16,948 bases of DNA. Origin: Clostridiaceae bacterium. Its GTDB lineage: Bacteria > Bacillota > Clostridia > Oscillospirales > Acutalibacteraceae. Below are positions 1 through 8,214 of this stretch, in pieces. Location: NCBI GenBank assembly GCA_016292575.1, contig JAEDIH010000026.1:1-16948 (forward strand). Direction: 5' to 3'. A model generated the notes under the pieces. That model did no database searches, was not told the origin of the DNA, and saw only the letters and a list, made by a program, of their open reading frames with translations. Position 1 is the first letter of the stretch, and the number at the start of each line of letters is the position of its first letter. The translations under genes were made by a program, and so were the position numbers.

Positions 1-28
1 TTTTTTCTATTCTACACCTTTTAGGAGG

Positions 29-55
29 TTTACACAAAGTTTGAAAAAGACTCTC
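29..55. mobile_element. Possible IS256-type insertion-sequence end (weak)
   Basis: The stretch has the run TTTACACAAA followed by a short AT-rich spacer and GACTCTC. This resembles the layout of IS256-family ends, in which a TTTACACAA block lies inside the terminal inverted repeat. No transposase reading frame is seen beside it: the frames from 1 to 88 are short or interrupted. The call rests on remembered family consensus only, and chance similarity is possible. Confidence 0.2.
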
Positions 56-88
56 GATTTTTCACCGACCTCTGCATTGCTATACTCT

Positions 89-119
89 CCGCTGTCAAAT
101 TCTGACGGCGGTTTCTCTT
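89..119 (+). terminator. Hairpin with T-rich tail, candidate plus-strand terminator
   Basis: CCGCTGTCA (89-97) pairs with TGACGGCGG (103-111) around an AATTC loop, nine pairs including one G-U. TTTCTCTT follows directly. It could end a transcript entering from left of the window. The tail is not a pure T run, so efficiency is uncertain. Confidence 0.45.
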
Positions 120-137
120 ATTCCGGACTATGTCTTT

Positions 138-180
138 AAAAAACGGGCTGTCGCTCTTCGTTTTACCGATTTGCGACAGC
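138..180 (-). terminator. Minus-strand rho-independent terminator
   Basis: Read on the minus strand, GCTGTCGC (180-173) pairs perfectly with GCGACAGC (154-147) over an 18-nt loop and is followed by CCG and six T (plus-strand A run 138-143). The orientation fits a transcript running leftward, as the degraded transposase would have been. Confidence 0.5.
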
Positions 181-238
181 TCCTTTATTTTGCATCGTAA
201 CCCCCAAATAACCCCTCGTCCCGGCAAATAGAATTAAC

Positions 239-280
239 CCCCGAAGAATCGGCTATTTGAACAAGCGACATTCTTCGGGG
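239..280 (-). terminator. Hairpin downstream of the transposase remnant
   Basis: CCCCGAAGAAT (239-249) and ATTCTTCGGGG (270-280) form an 11-bp perfect stem with a 20-nt loop. It lies 16 nt past the stop of the IS66-like remnant on the same strand. The downstream minus-strand sequence is only moderately T-rich (GGTTAATTC). It could be a terminator or subterminal structure of the original element. A GTAA at 197 on the plus strand resembles the first bases of IS66-family ends and might mark the element boundary; that boundary is inference. Confidence 0.4.
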
Positions 281-296
281 TTATCTTATTCAGCTT

Positions 297-526
297 TCAG
301 CGGTAACCGTCTTTGCCGGTTCGGAAGATGTTGGTAAGGTATTCTTTGACATCAATGCCGTTTGCCTGTGCTGTGTTAATGATCGAATAGGCGCGGCACC
401 GGCGTCGGCACTTTCGTCGAGGTGGAAAACAGCCGGCGTTTCCTGCTGTTGTGTATATCGTTCTTCCGGATTTTGTGCAGAGTATTCCCTTTTGAGAGCG
501 AACAGTTGGTTGATTCTTTCAAATCC
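297..526 (-). pseudogene. Degraded IS66-family transposase (TnpC C-terminal remnant)
   Basis: Pieces of an IS66-type transposase C-terminal half are readable in different frames. From about 519 to 430 one frame reads RINQLFALKREYSAQNPEER, matching the family's 'LFALEREY..L.PEERY' block. Near 440-410 another frame gives RRLFSTSTK, resembling the conserved RKNWLFSTS block. From 392 to 300 a third frame gives AYSIINTAQANGIDVKEYL and ends at a TGA (297-299), matching the conserved terminal 'YSIIETAKANGLDPYKYL' segment. The central part (roughly 60 codons in intact relatives) is missing between the first two blocks, and at least two small indels break the frame. It is therefore an internally deleted, frameshifted fossil with no intact tnpA/tnpB partners. 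Family identification is from motif memory, not a search. Confidence 0.75.
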
Positions 527-694
527 TCATTCTCTCTTATATTTTGATCAGCTTCAAAGGACATAAACATTAATGTTATATCACGTTAAACACATTTTTA
601 AGTATGACATTCTTTAAACTTTGGCATTTTATACATAAAAAGCGAAATAAGTTCAGAAAATATTTACAAACTTGATACATTCGACAAAAGCATG
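527..694. other. Intergenic region with no gene recognised
   Basis: AT-rich sequence between the transposase remnant and the CotH-gene promoter. Reading frames are short, lack ribosome-binding sites and show no recognisable motif. Any missing left part of the IS66 element is not visible here. Confidence 0.6.
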
Positions 695-723
695 TTGACC
701 TGTCTTTCTGTTTATGGTATGAT
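695..723 (+). promoter_or_regulatory. Sigma-A-type promoter for the CotH-family gene
   Basis: TTGACC (695-700) and TATGAT (718-723) are separated by exactly 17 nt, close to the vegetative consensus. Transcription would start near 730, giving a short leader. The TTG at 723 lies inside the -10 box, so it cannot be the translation start; this supports the GTG at 753, which has GAGGTG (741-746) six nt upstream. Confidence 0.75.
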
Positions 724-752
724 TGAAAAAAATAATATTTGAGGTGAGTACT

Positions 753-2768
753 GTGTCAAAAAAAATAAAATCAATCATTTCCGTTGTACTTTCGCTCTTT
801 TTTGCTCTTTCGTGCTTTGCCGTTACGGCATATGCCGGGGACGGTATAGAGTATCTTTCCCTGAACCCGCTTATTAAGGGCGAAAGATATTGCATTGAGT
901 GGGAAAAAAGCGCGGCCGACGGAAAATACTATTTCTATCTTCCGGCAGGAAGTGACCTTTCTTCGGTTGAAACTAGGTTTCTTGCAAGCAACGCGGTCTA
1001 TGTCGGAGAAAAGAAGCTCGGCTACGGAAAAAACACAGACGCCTTTGCCGGCGGCGGAGAGTTCACCGTTACCTGCGGCAGCAGCAGCTATCAGGTGGTT
1101 GTGCTTGAGTCCGAAAATATTCCCGCAATGTTTATTGAAACCGAGAGCGGTTCGCTTGAAGCTATTCATGCCGATAAGTCGCACAAAGAGAAGGGCACCA
1201 TTGCCGTTTTTGAGGACGGAGAATTGACTGTTGACGCAAAGCTTTCCTCAATTAAAGGCCGCGGCAACTCAACCTGGGCTCTTGCCAAGAAGCCGTATAA
1301 CATCAAGTTTGAAAAGAAGACGAACCTTTTCGGAATGGGCAAGGCGAAAAAATGGAGTCTTCTTGCCTCTTTCTATGACCCGTCGTTCCTCAGGAATACC
1401 TTCATTTTTGATCTTGCCGATGAAATAGGTCTTTTCTATTCCTCAAAGTCAAAGCACGTTGATCTTTATATCAACGGCGAATATCAGGGTAACTATCTTG
1501 TTTGCGAAAGCATTGAAGTCGGCGAGAGCCGCGTTGATATTACTGACCTTGACGGTCTTAACGAAGAAGCCAACAAAGATATCGACATTGAAAAAGTAGC
1601 CCTTGCAGGAGACAGAACCGGCTCTGAGGCAGGCTCTGTAAAGTATGCCGAAATTCCGAACGATCCCGCAGATATTTCAGGCGGCTATCTTCTTGAATTT
1701 GATTTCCTTGACAGATATGCTCCGGAAATCAGTGGCTTTGTAACAAAGCTCGGTCAGCCTGTGGTTCTCAAAAGCCCGGAGTACGCTTCAAAGGCACAGG
1801 TTGAATACATAAGCTCCCTCTGGCAGGAAATTGAGGACGCAATCTATTCCGAAAACGGAACCAATGCCCTCGGAAAGCATTATACCGAATATATCGACAT
1901 TGATTCGCTTGCAAAAATGTATATTATTGAAGAACTTTCAATGGATATTGACGCAGGTATTTCAAGCTGCTATTTCTTCAAGGATGCAAATTCGGACAAG
2001 CTTGTTGCTTCTCCTGTTTGGGATTTTGACCTTTCGCTCGGCGCGGCAGATTTCCGCCGTAACAACATTTCATTGCTCGATCCTACCAAATGGTTTGCAG
2101 GCATTTTGACCGTTCCGGCAAGCAGTACGCCTACAGGCAAAGCCTTTGAGACCGTTTTTGCAAAACTCTGCAAGCACAGTGACTTCATGGAAACCGTCAA
2201 GAGAGTATGGAAGGAGAATGTTCTCCCGAACCTCGGCGAGCAGAAAATTGATTCCCTCAGAAGCCTTGCTTCGTCAATAAATGCTTCGGCAACAATGGAT
2301 AACTATTTCTGGCGCCGCAAGCTTGACAGCAGCTATGAGACTGTCTCAGGTGCTTTCAACAGCCAAGCCGAAAGCCTTTTCAAATTCATTGAAGACCGTA
2401 CCGCTTCGCTTTCAAAAGGCTTCGGTGATGACGCCGCATTGCTTTTCTATGACGCAAACGGCGGCTCCGGCATAACCTCAAACGAAGTGATAGCTTCTGT
2501 AGGTGAAAAGATAGCGGTTAAAGAAAGCGCTTTCGATTCCCCGAGCATTTCCTACATTTTCAACGGCTGGAACACAGAAAAGGACGGCAGCGGCAAGGCA
2601 TATAAATCAGGCGAGGAAATTACGCTGGAGGGCGGCAGCACCGTGCTTTACGCCCAGTGGAAGAAGGTTGGCTTCATTGCCGGTAACTTCTACAGATTCA
2701 TTGAATTGGTAAAGCTTGTTTTTGCACGCTTCAAAGCCCTCATTGCCGACTTTATTATTAATTTTTAA
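753..2768 (+). CDS. Secreted CotH-family kinase-like protein with InlB-type repeat
   Basis: Predicted extracellular protein of 671 residues, read from a GTG start chosen for its Shine-Dalgarno site and promoter position. Residues 1-29 look like a signal peptide (basic VSKKIK, hydrophobic core, cleavage after TAYA). A CotH domain covers about 100-510: the signature GRGNSTW is at 169-175, followed by KKPYNIKFEKK, an LFGM..KKW segment, and WDFD at 423-426, whose acidic pair is probably metal-binding. CotH proteins are protein-kinase-like; the founding member phosphorylates spore-coat proteins, while surface members in Ruminococcus-type bacteria have poorly known targets. Residues 563-636 form a Listeria-Bacteroides (InlB B) repeat ending in YAQW. 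The last 32 residues are an aromatic/basic amphipathic tail with no LPXTG. There is no terminator before the next gene, so the two are probably cotranscribed. Family is firm; the phosphorylated target is unknown. Confidence 0.88.
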   Translation: MSKKIKSIISVVLSLFFALSCFAVTAYAGDGIEYLSLNPLIKGERYCIEWEKSAADGKYYFYLPAGSDLSSVETRFLASNAVYVGEKKLGYGKNTDAFAGGGEFTVTCGSSSYQVVVLESENIPAMFIETESGSLEAIHADKSHKEKGTIAVFEDGELTVDAKLSSIKGRGNSTWALAKKPYNIKFEKKTNLFGMGKAKKWSLLASFYDPSFLRNTFIFDLADEIGLFYSSKSKHVDLYINGEYQGNYLVCESIEVGESRVDITDLDGLNEEANKDIDIEKVALAGDRTGSEAGSVKYAEIPNDPADISGGYLLEFDFLDRYAPEISGFVTKLGQPVVLKSPEYASKAQVEYISSLWQEIEDAIYSENGTNALGKHYTEYIDIDSLAKMYIIEELSMDIDAGISSCYFFKDANSDKLVASPVWDFDLSLGAADFRRNNISLLDPTKWFAGILTVPASSTPTGKAFETVFAKLCKHSDFMETVKRVWKENVLPNLGEQKIDSLRSLASSINASATMDNYFWRRKLDSSYETVSGAFNSQAESLFKFIEDRTASLSKGFGDDAALLFYDANGGSGITSNEVIASVGEKIAVKESAFDSPSISYIFNGWNTEKDGSGKAYKSGEEITLEGGSTVLYAQWKKVGFIAGNFYRFIELVKLVFARFKALIADFIINF

Positions 2769-2843
2769 ACTTTAAATGATTTTGTACTCAATGCCGGAAT
2801 GGCAAATTATAAATTGTATGTTCAGAAAGGAATGTGGCAAAAA

Positions 2844-5800
2844 ATGAAAAACCGAACCTTAAAAAAGGTCATCGCTTCGTTTTTGTGTGCGTTGCTTATC
2901 TTTTCAAGCGTTGCAGTCAGTGCTTCGGCAATCGACTTCACCGCTCCGAGCGATATGTACCTCATCTCAAAGACGGAAAGCAAGATTGCTCCGGGCATAA
3001 CGGAAAACACAATTGTTACCAACGGCGAGGACGGCGACAGTCAGGTTATGGGCTACGCTGTTCAGGTTGACATGGGCAACAAGACTGCCGGTTTTGCTGT
3101 CGGCTATAACGATTATGACGGAACAAAGTGGAAAATGCAGACCGTCAGAAAGCAGGCAGCAGCAATCGAAAAGAAGCGCGGCGTTAATGTTGTAGCTGCT
3201 TTTAATGCTGACATCTTTAATATGCAGACAGGAGAGCCGGCGGGCTGCCTTGTGATGAACGGAATTACCTATAAAGACGGTATCGGACGCCCGTATTTTG
3301 CAATTATGAAAGACGGAACTGCAAAGATTGGCTCAAAAATGACTCAGGATATCCTCGACAACTGCACTGAGGCTGTTTCCGGTTTCTTCACCCTTGTTGA
3401 AAACGGACAGAGAACCCCGGAGGGAATGGCTGACGATGAGCGTTATCCCAAGACCGCAGTTGGTATTAAGGCTGACGGCAGCGTTATTATGTATGTTGCC
3501 GACGGACGTAACTATCCCGTTTCGGTAGGTCTCAGCAACAAAGATTTGACAAGCATAATGCTTGGCTTCGGCTGCGTTGACGTTCTTAACCTTGACGGCG
3601 GCGGTTCCGTTACCTATGCCGCAAAGTATGAAGGCAGTTCAACTCTTGAAATTGCCAATAATCCCTCTGACGGCGTTGAAAGAAATGTTTCTTCATCACT
3701 CTTTATTCTTTCAAACGCAAAACCGACCGGAGAATTTGACCACGCTTCAATGCTTCCCAATAACGAGCTTTATACTCCCGAATCAACTGTTCAGTTCTCT
3801 GCAAAGGGTGTTGACTCTGCAGGTGCAGCGGCTAATCTTCCTGCTGACGGAGTTTTCGCTCTCGCTGCTGAAAGCACTGATTTAGGTACCATTACCGAGG
3901 ACGGTCTTTTCACCTCAAACGGAACCGCCGGCAAGGTTACCGTTAATTATGTTTCCGGTGGCGTTGTTTGCGGCTCAACAAGCATTTCAATTGTTGTTCC
4001 CGACACTCTTTATATCCCCAGCAATGAGATTTCTCTCGGTTTTGAAGAAACAACCGATTTTGGTATCGTTGCAAAGTATCAGGGCAGAACCGTCGCCATG
4101 AAAGGCGGCGACCTTAACTGGAGCATTGCCGACCTTGAGGGCAATGACCTTGGTGAAACCGCCGGAACATTCAGCGGACTTACTTTCACAACTCTTGACG
4201 GTATAACAATCAATGCAAATGTTACAGCAACTCTTAAATACAACGAAGAAGTAAAAACAACAGTTAAGGCTATTATCGGCGCCTTGCCTGTTGTTATGTA
4301 TGACTTTGAATATACCACCGATAAGCAAGAGGCTGAAAACAGCGAGGGTGCTCTCAAATATATTCCGTCCTACAGAATGCCGCGTTTTGATCGTTCTATC
4401 GGAACAACAAGTCCACAGCAGGCGGCAGAGTTTTATGAGCAAGGTTATCCGCTTTATTGCTGGCCAAATGCTTCGCTCACCGACCAGGATTCAATGAAAG
4501 CGACTATAGTTTCAAAAGACGATGGCGAACCTGTTCGTTTTGGAAACAAGTCACTTCGTATTGATTATGACTATTCATCTTACAATGGTAATTCAAATTC
4601 AAACAACTATCTTCGTGTAACAAGCCCGTCCTATTTCTTTGACGGCTCGCCCACAGCGATCGGTTGTTGGATCTATGTTCCGGAAGGAACTTCAAATTTT
4701 GTTCTTTATCTCAACTGCTCGAATAAGGACGGCGGTTTGAGTTATATGCCGGTTACAAGAATGATTGATCCTGTTACGGGCGAAGAGGTTTCTACCGGCA
4801 TCGACTGGACAGGCTGGAAATATGTTGAGTTCGACCTTATGAATACCAAGCTTGCAGCAGGAGCGGGCAGTGCAAAGGCTCCGTTCGGCTTCTATCAGGG
4901 CTGCGGCGTGTTCTGGATTTCTTACCAGCCCGGTGGCCCGAAAGGCGACAAAACCGCTTCTAAGATTTATCTTGATAACATTCAGCTTATCTACGGTGCA
5001 AATGTTGACGATACCGTAAACCCGGAAATTCTCTCCATGTATTCACTTAACACAAAAATTGAAGACGGAAAGACTGTCTTTGATAATGCAACGAATACTT
5101 TTTCCGCAACTTTTAAGGATGATGACGGAAAGTATGCAAGCGGAATTGACAAATCCGAAGTAAAAATGTATATCGATGGTGTTGACGAGACTGAAAACTG
5201 CACGATTGTTGAAACCGACGGTCAAATTCATCTTTATGACAAAACTCTCTCCGACGGTATCCACAGTATGACTGTATCCGTTGCGGATAAGTTCGGTAAC
5301 ACAACCGAGGAGACCAGATATTTCTGGGTTGATGCAAAGCAGAATAAGACGGAGGTAGCTTTCTCCGCTCAGGGCGATCCTGTTCTCGGTGAAGACTACG
5401 TTCTTGAAATTAAAGCTAATGATTCAAATGTTCAGTCTGCTGACATTCAGCTCAAAATTCTCTCCTACTTCGTTAAGTATTGGAACAACTATAGGGTTGA
5501 AGCCGGCGAAAACTATGCTTTGAACGGCAGCGCGACCTATGATTCAAAGGAGAACGTTATTGGCTTTAAGGTGGAAAAAAATGCCGATACGACTTCTGAA
5601 GACAACACTATTGCAAGGGTTATTATTTCAATTCCCACCAATGTTCCCGAAGGACTTGAAGCAACCTACAGGGTTACCAAAGGAGCCCTTGCTTTTGCTG
5701 ACGGTTCAAAAGGCTCGTTCTCGGGCAAGTTAACCACCACCTGCATTTCACCGTTTAATGTTAAAATTGAGACTATGGTGGTTGGAACAGCAGGCGGCAA

Positions 5801-8111
5801 TATTGCTGTTACCGATGCTGACGGTAACCCTGTTGAGGGCGCAAATATTTATACCGATTCAAACGAGCTTCTCGGTGTTACCGATGCACAGGGAAATGTA
5901 TTTACAGATAAATACATCGATTCTGTCAAAAAAATCAGTGTGTATGCAGAAAAAGACGGACACCTTTCGTTCCTGACAACCGGTCAGAGTTTTCTTGCCG
6001 GAGGAAGTGAGGACGGATATCCGACCTTTGTAAAACTCAATGCAACAAAAACCCCGAGCGTTGCTCAAAGCATTTCGTGGATGGCTTCTCCTGTTGCAAG
6101 TGCCGGCAAGTCCGTAGCTCTCTATGCCGAAAAGGCTGATTATGATGCTAACGGTGAGGCTGCGTTTAAGACCGCCGAGGGCAAGAGCAGACTCATTGAA
6201 ATGTCAAGTTCAGCAATGCTTGAAACCAACTATGCAGTAAGGATTAATACCATCAATATCAACGGGCTCAAAGCCGACACCGAATATGTATACAGAGTTG
6301 GTGACGGCGAAAAGATGTCAGAGGTAAAATCGTTTGAAACCACAAGGCTTGGCAGAGGAGTCAACTTCTTTGTTATCGGCGATACACAGGCAACGGATAC
6401 AACCAACACTGACGAGATCACAAAGATTCTCAGCGAAAGCGGCGTCAAGTATGACTTCGGAATTCAAACCGGCGATGCGGTAGACAACGGCGGCAACTAC
6501 ACCATGTGGGCAAACATTGCAAAGGTATTCAGCGGTGATTTCCTGGGCAATCAGGATCTTATTCAGGTTCTTGGCAACCATGAGTATTACGGCGATACGA
6601 CCGCAACGGCAGCTAATGCATATTTTGACCTTTCCGACGATGATGTTGCCCCCGATTATTGCTCAACTCAATATGGAAATGTTTATGTTGCAGCAATTAA
6701 CTACGGAACCGCCCAATATGACAAGGCTATTGAATGGGTCAGAGAAGACGCTTTAAAGAGCGATGCAACATGGAAGATTCTTACTCTCCATCAGCCGCCC
6801 TATTATACCAATCCCTCAGGCAATGAAGAAGGACAGGCTGACAAGCTCAGAAAACTTGCAGATGAAGTTGGTTTCGATTTTGTCTTTTCCGGTCATGATC
6901 ACTCCTACGCAAGAACTGCCGCCATTAAGAACGGTGAGCTTAACGAGGACGGAACCGTATATTACATCTGCGGTTCAACCGGCGAAAAGTCATATGAGAT
7001 TGTCAACAACAAGGATTTCCATTTTGAAATGCTTGATGGTGAATACAATGCAACTTATATTACTGCAAAGGCAACAGACAAGCAATTTGAAATTACCACA
7101 TATGATTACGATGGAACTCAGCCCGTTATCATTGACACCTACACCAAACTCAAGAAGAGCGACTGCGTAAATAACGGTCACACTGCGGTTTATGATGACG
7201 GCGATATGTATTGCTTAGTCTGCGGTTATCCGATTGACACAGAGACTTACACCGGCTTTGCCCGCGATGTTGAAACCGGAAGAAATATGTACTTCCTCAA
7301 CGGCACAAAGAAGACCGGCTGGTTCCCAATAGGAAATGATGCATATTACTTTGACGCAAACGGTCTTGGTCTTGTCGGCGAGCACACCATCGGCCAGGTT
7401 AAGGGAACATACCGCTTTGATAACGACGGTCGTCAGATAGGTGCAGTGTTTGAAAAGTTTGACGGCGGCGTAAGAGCGTTCCGCGGTTCAAACACAACCG
7501 TTCTTGTCGGTTGGCATGAGATTGAGGGCAACCTCTATTACTTCTCAAGATCAAACGGTGCAATGAGAACCGGCAGGGCAACCGTTACCGTCAGAACCGG
7601 TCAGAAGCTTGACTATGTCTTTTCAAAGGACGGAAAGCTTTTGCGCGGCGCGTTCTATGAAACCGATGAAGGCACGGTTTATTACTGGGGTGCCGAAATG
7701 GTCAGCGGCTGGCAGGAAATCGAAGGAAAGACATATTACTTCGATCCGCAGACCCACATTATGGCTGACGATACTACCGAGATTGAGGGAAAGCTTTATG
7801 CATTCAATCAGGAGGGTGTTCTTGTTCATGAGGGTGCTCACGAGTGGGTTGGCAGGATAGCTGTTATCAAGCCGAACTGCACCGTTGACGGTCAGGACAG
7901 ATATACCTGTTCTGTCTGCGGTTCAAAGAAGTTTGAAACCGTTAAGGCAACCGGTCACGTTGACAACAACGGCGACGGAATCTGCGATGAATGTCACTTC
8001 AAGATGGATTTCAATTCTGCAACGAACAACTTCCTCTATCGTTTCTTCCAGAGAATACTCTTCATCTTCAGACTCATAGGACAGAAAATTCAGGGTATCT
8101 TCAAAAAATAA
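2844..8111 (+). CDS. Secreted phosphodiester glycosidase-metallophosphatase multidomain protein
   Basis: A 1755-residue predicted wall-associated protein. The ATG at 2844 begins a good signal peptide (MKNRTLKKV, hydrophobic core, cleavage after ASA); upstream in-frame ATGs at 2799 and 2832 are poorer. AAAGGA at 2826-2831 is rather far (12 nt). Domain order: phosphodiester glycosidase of the NAGPA (uncovering enzyme) family, about 45-310, with AFNADIFN at 119-126 and LDGGGS at 250-255; Ig-like regions; a carbohydrate-binding-like beta-sandwich about 485-716; Ig-like, cohesin-like and carboxypeptidase-regulatory-like segments about 720-1060; a purple-acid-phosphatase N-terminal Fn3 domain about 1070-1172; a calcineurin-like metallophosphatase with GDTQ (1179), GDAVDNG (1210), GNHE (1244), H1316 and GHDH (1350), so all metal ligands appear present; then GW/YYF choline-binding-like repeats about 1487-1640, CxxC knuckles (C1457/C1460, C1689/C1692, C1714/C1717) and an amphipathic tail. 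It could remove a sugar from a phosphodiester and then the exposed phosphate. The substrate is unknown. Confidence 0.85.
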   Translation: MKNRTLKKVIASFLCALLIFSSVAVSASAIDFTAPSDMYLISKTESKIAPGITENTIVTNGEDGDSQVMGYAVQVDMGNKTAGFAVGYNDYDGTKWKMQTVRKQAAAIEKKRGVNVVAAFNADIFNMQTGEPAGCLVMNGITYKDGIGRPYFAIMKDGTAKIGSKMTQDILDNCTEAVSGFFTLVENGQRTPEGMADDERYPKTAVGIKADGSVIMYVADGRNYPVSVGLSNKDLTSIMLGFGCVDVLNLDGGGSVTYAAKYEGSSTLEIANNPSDGVERNVSSSLFILSNAKPTGEFDHASMLPNNELYTPESTVQFSAKGVDSAGAAANLPADGVFALAAESTDLGTITEDGLFTSNGTAGKVTVNYVSGGVVCGSTSISIVVPDTLYIPSNEISLGFEETTDFGIVAKYQGRTVAMKGGDLNWSIADLEGNDLGETAGTFSGLTFTTLDGITINANVTATLKYNEEVKTTVKAIIGALPVVMYDFEYTTDKQEAENSEGALKYIPSYRMPRFDRSIGTTSPQQAAEFYEQGYPLYCWPNASLTDQDSMKATIVSKDDGEPVRFGNKSLRIDYDYSSYNGNSNSNNYLRVTSPSYFFDGSPTAIGCWIYVPEGTSNFVLYLNCSNKDGGLSYMPVTRMIDPVTGEEVSTGIDWTGWKYVEFDLMNTKLAAGAGSAKAPFGFYQGCGVFWISYQPGGPKGDKTASKIYLDNIQLIYGANVDDTVNPEILSMYSLNTKIEDGKTVFDNATNTFSATFKDDDGKYASGIDKSEVKMYIDGVDETENCTIVETDGQIHLYDKTLSDGIHSMTVSVADKFGNTTEETRYFWVDAKQNKTEVAFSAQGDPVLGEDYVLEIKANDSNVQSADIQLKILSYFVKYWNNYRVEAGENYALNGSATYDSKENVIGFKVEKNADTTSEDNTIARVIISIPTNVPEGLEATYRVTKGALAFADGSKGSFSGKLTTTCISPFNVKIETMVVGTAGGNIAVTDADGNPVEGANIYTDSNELLGVTDAQGNVFTDKYIDSVKKISVYAEKDGHLSFLTTGQSFLAGGSEDGYPTFVKLNATKTPSVAQSISWMASPVASAGKSVALYAEKADYDANGEAAFKTAEGKSRLIEMSSSAMLETNYAVRINTININGLKADTEYVYRVGDGEKMSEVKSFETTRLGRGVNFFVIGDTQATDTTNTDEITKILSESGVKYDFGIQTGDAVDNGGNYTMWANIAKVFSGDFLGNQDLIQVLGNHEYYGDTTATAANAYFDLSDDDVAPDYCSTQYGNVYVAAINYGTAQYDKAIEWVREDALKSDATWKILTLHQPPYYTNPSGNEEGQADKLRKLADEVGFDFVFSGHDHSYARTAAIKNGELNEDGTVYYICGSTGEKSYEIVNNKDFHFEMLDGEYNATYITAKATDKQFEITTYDYDGTQPVIIDTYTKLKKSDCVNNGHTAVYDDGDMYCLVCGYPIDTETYTGFARDVETGRNMYFLNGTKKTGWFPIGNDAYYFDANGLGLVGEHTIGQVKGTYRFDNDGRQIGAVFEKFDGGVRAFRGSNTTVLVGWHEIEGNLYYFSRSNGAMRTGRATVTVRTGQKLDYVFSKDGKLLRGAFYETDEGTVYYWGAEMVSGWQEIEGKTYYFDPQTHIMADDTTEIEGKLYAFNQEGVLVHEGAHEWVGRIAVIKPNCTVDGQDRYTCSVCGSKKFETVKATGHVDNNGDGICDECHFKMDFNSATNNFLYRFFQRILFIFRLIGQKIQGIFKK

Positions 8112-8123
8112 AAGCACATCAAA

Positions 8124-8157
8124 GGTCGCTCCGCTTTTTTGGCGGGGCGGCTTTTTT
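8124..8157 (+). terminator. Rho-independent terminator after the phosphodiester glycosidase gene
   Basis: GTCGCTCCGC (8125-8134) pairs with GCGGGGCGGC (8142-8151), ten pairs including two G-U, across a seven-nt T-rich loop, followed by TTTTTT (8152-8157). It lies 12 nt after the stop codon and separates the secreted-protein unit from the transporter unit. Confidence 0.9.
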
Positions 8158-8214
8158 GCGGCATTAAGAAATTGCTGCAAGAAGTTCGGCGCGGAAACAA
8201 AATCGGAAAACTCA

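Noticed and set aside
30..227. 65-codon minus-strand reading frame
   Set aside because: It runs through two hairpins, has no recognisable motif and no ribosome-binding site.
723..752. TTG at 723 as start of the CotH-family gene
   Set aside because: It lies inside the -10 box TATGAT, so it would not be in the mRNA. The GTG at 753 has a proper Shine-Dalgarno and gives a cleaner signal peptide.
2785..2805. Hairpin TGCC/GGCA between the two secreted-protein genes as a terminator
   Set aside because: Only a 4-bp stem with no T run.
2782..2820. Separate promoter for the phosphodiester glycosidase gene (TTGTAC ... TATAAA)
   Set aside because: Spacing is 20 nt and the -35 is poor. Readthrough from the CotH gene explains expression without it.
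4079..4442. Minus-strand reading frames inside the large secreted-protein gene
   Set aside because: They are antisense shadows of a clearly coding frame with strong domain motifs.
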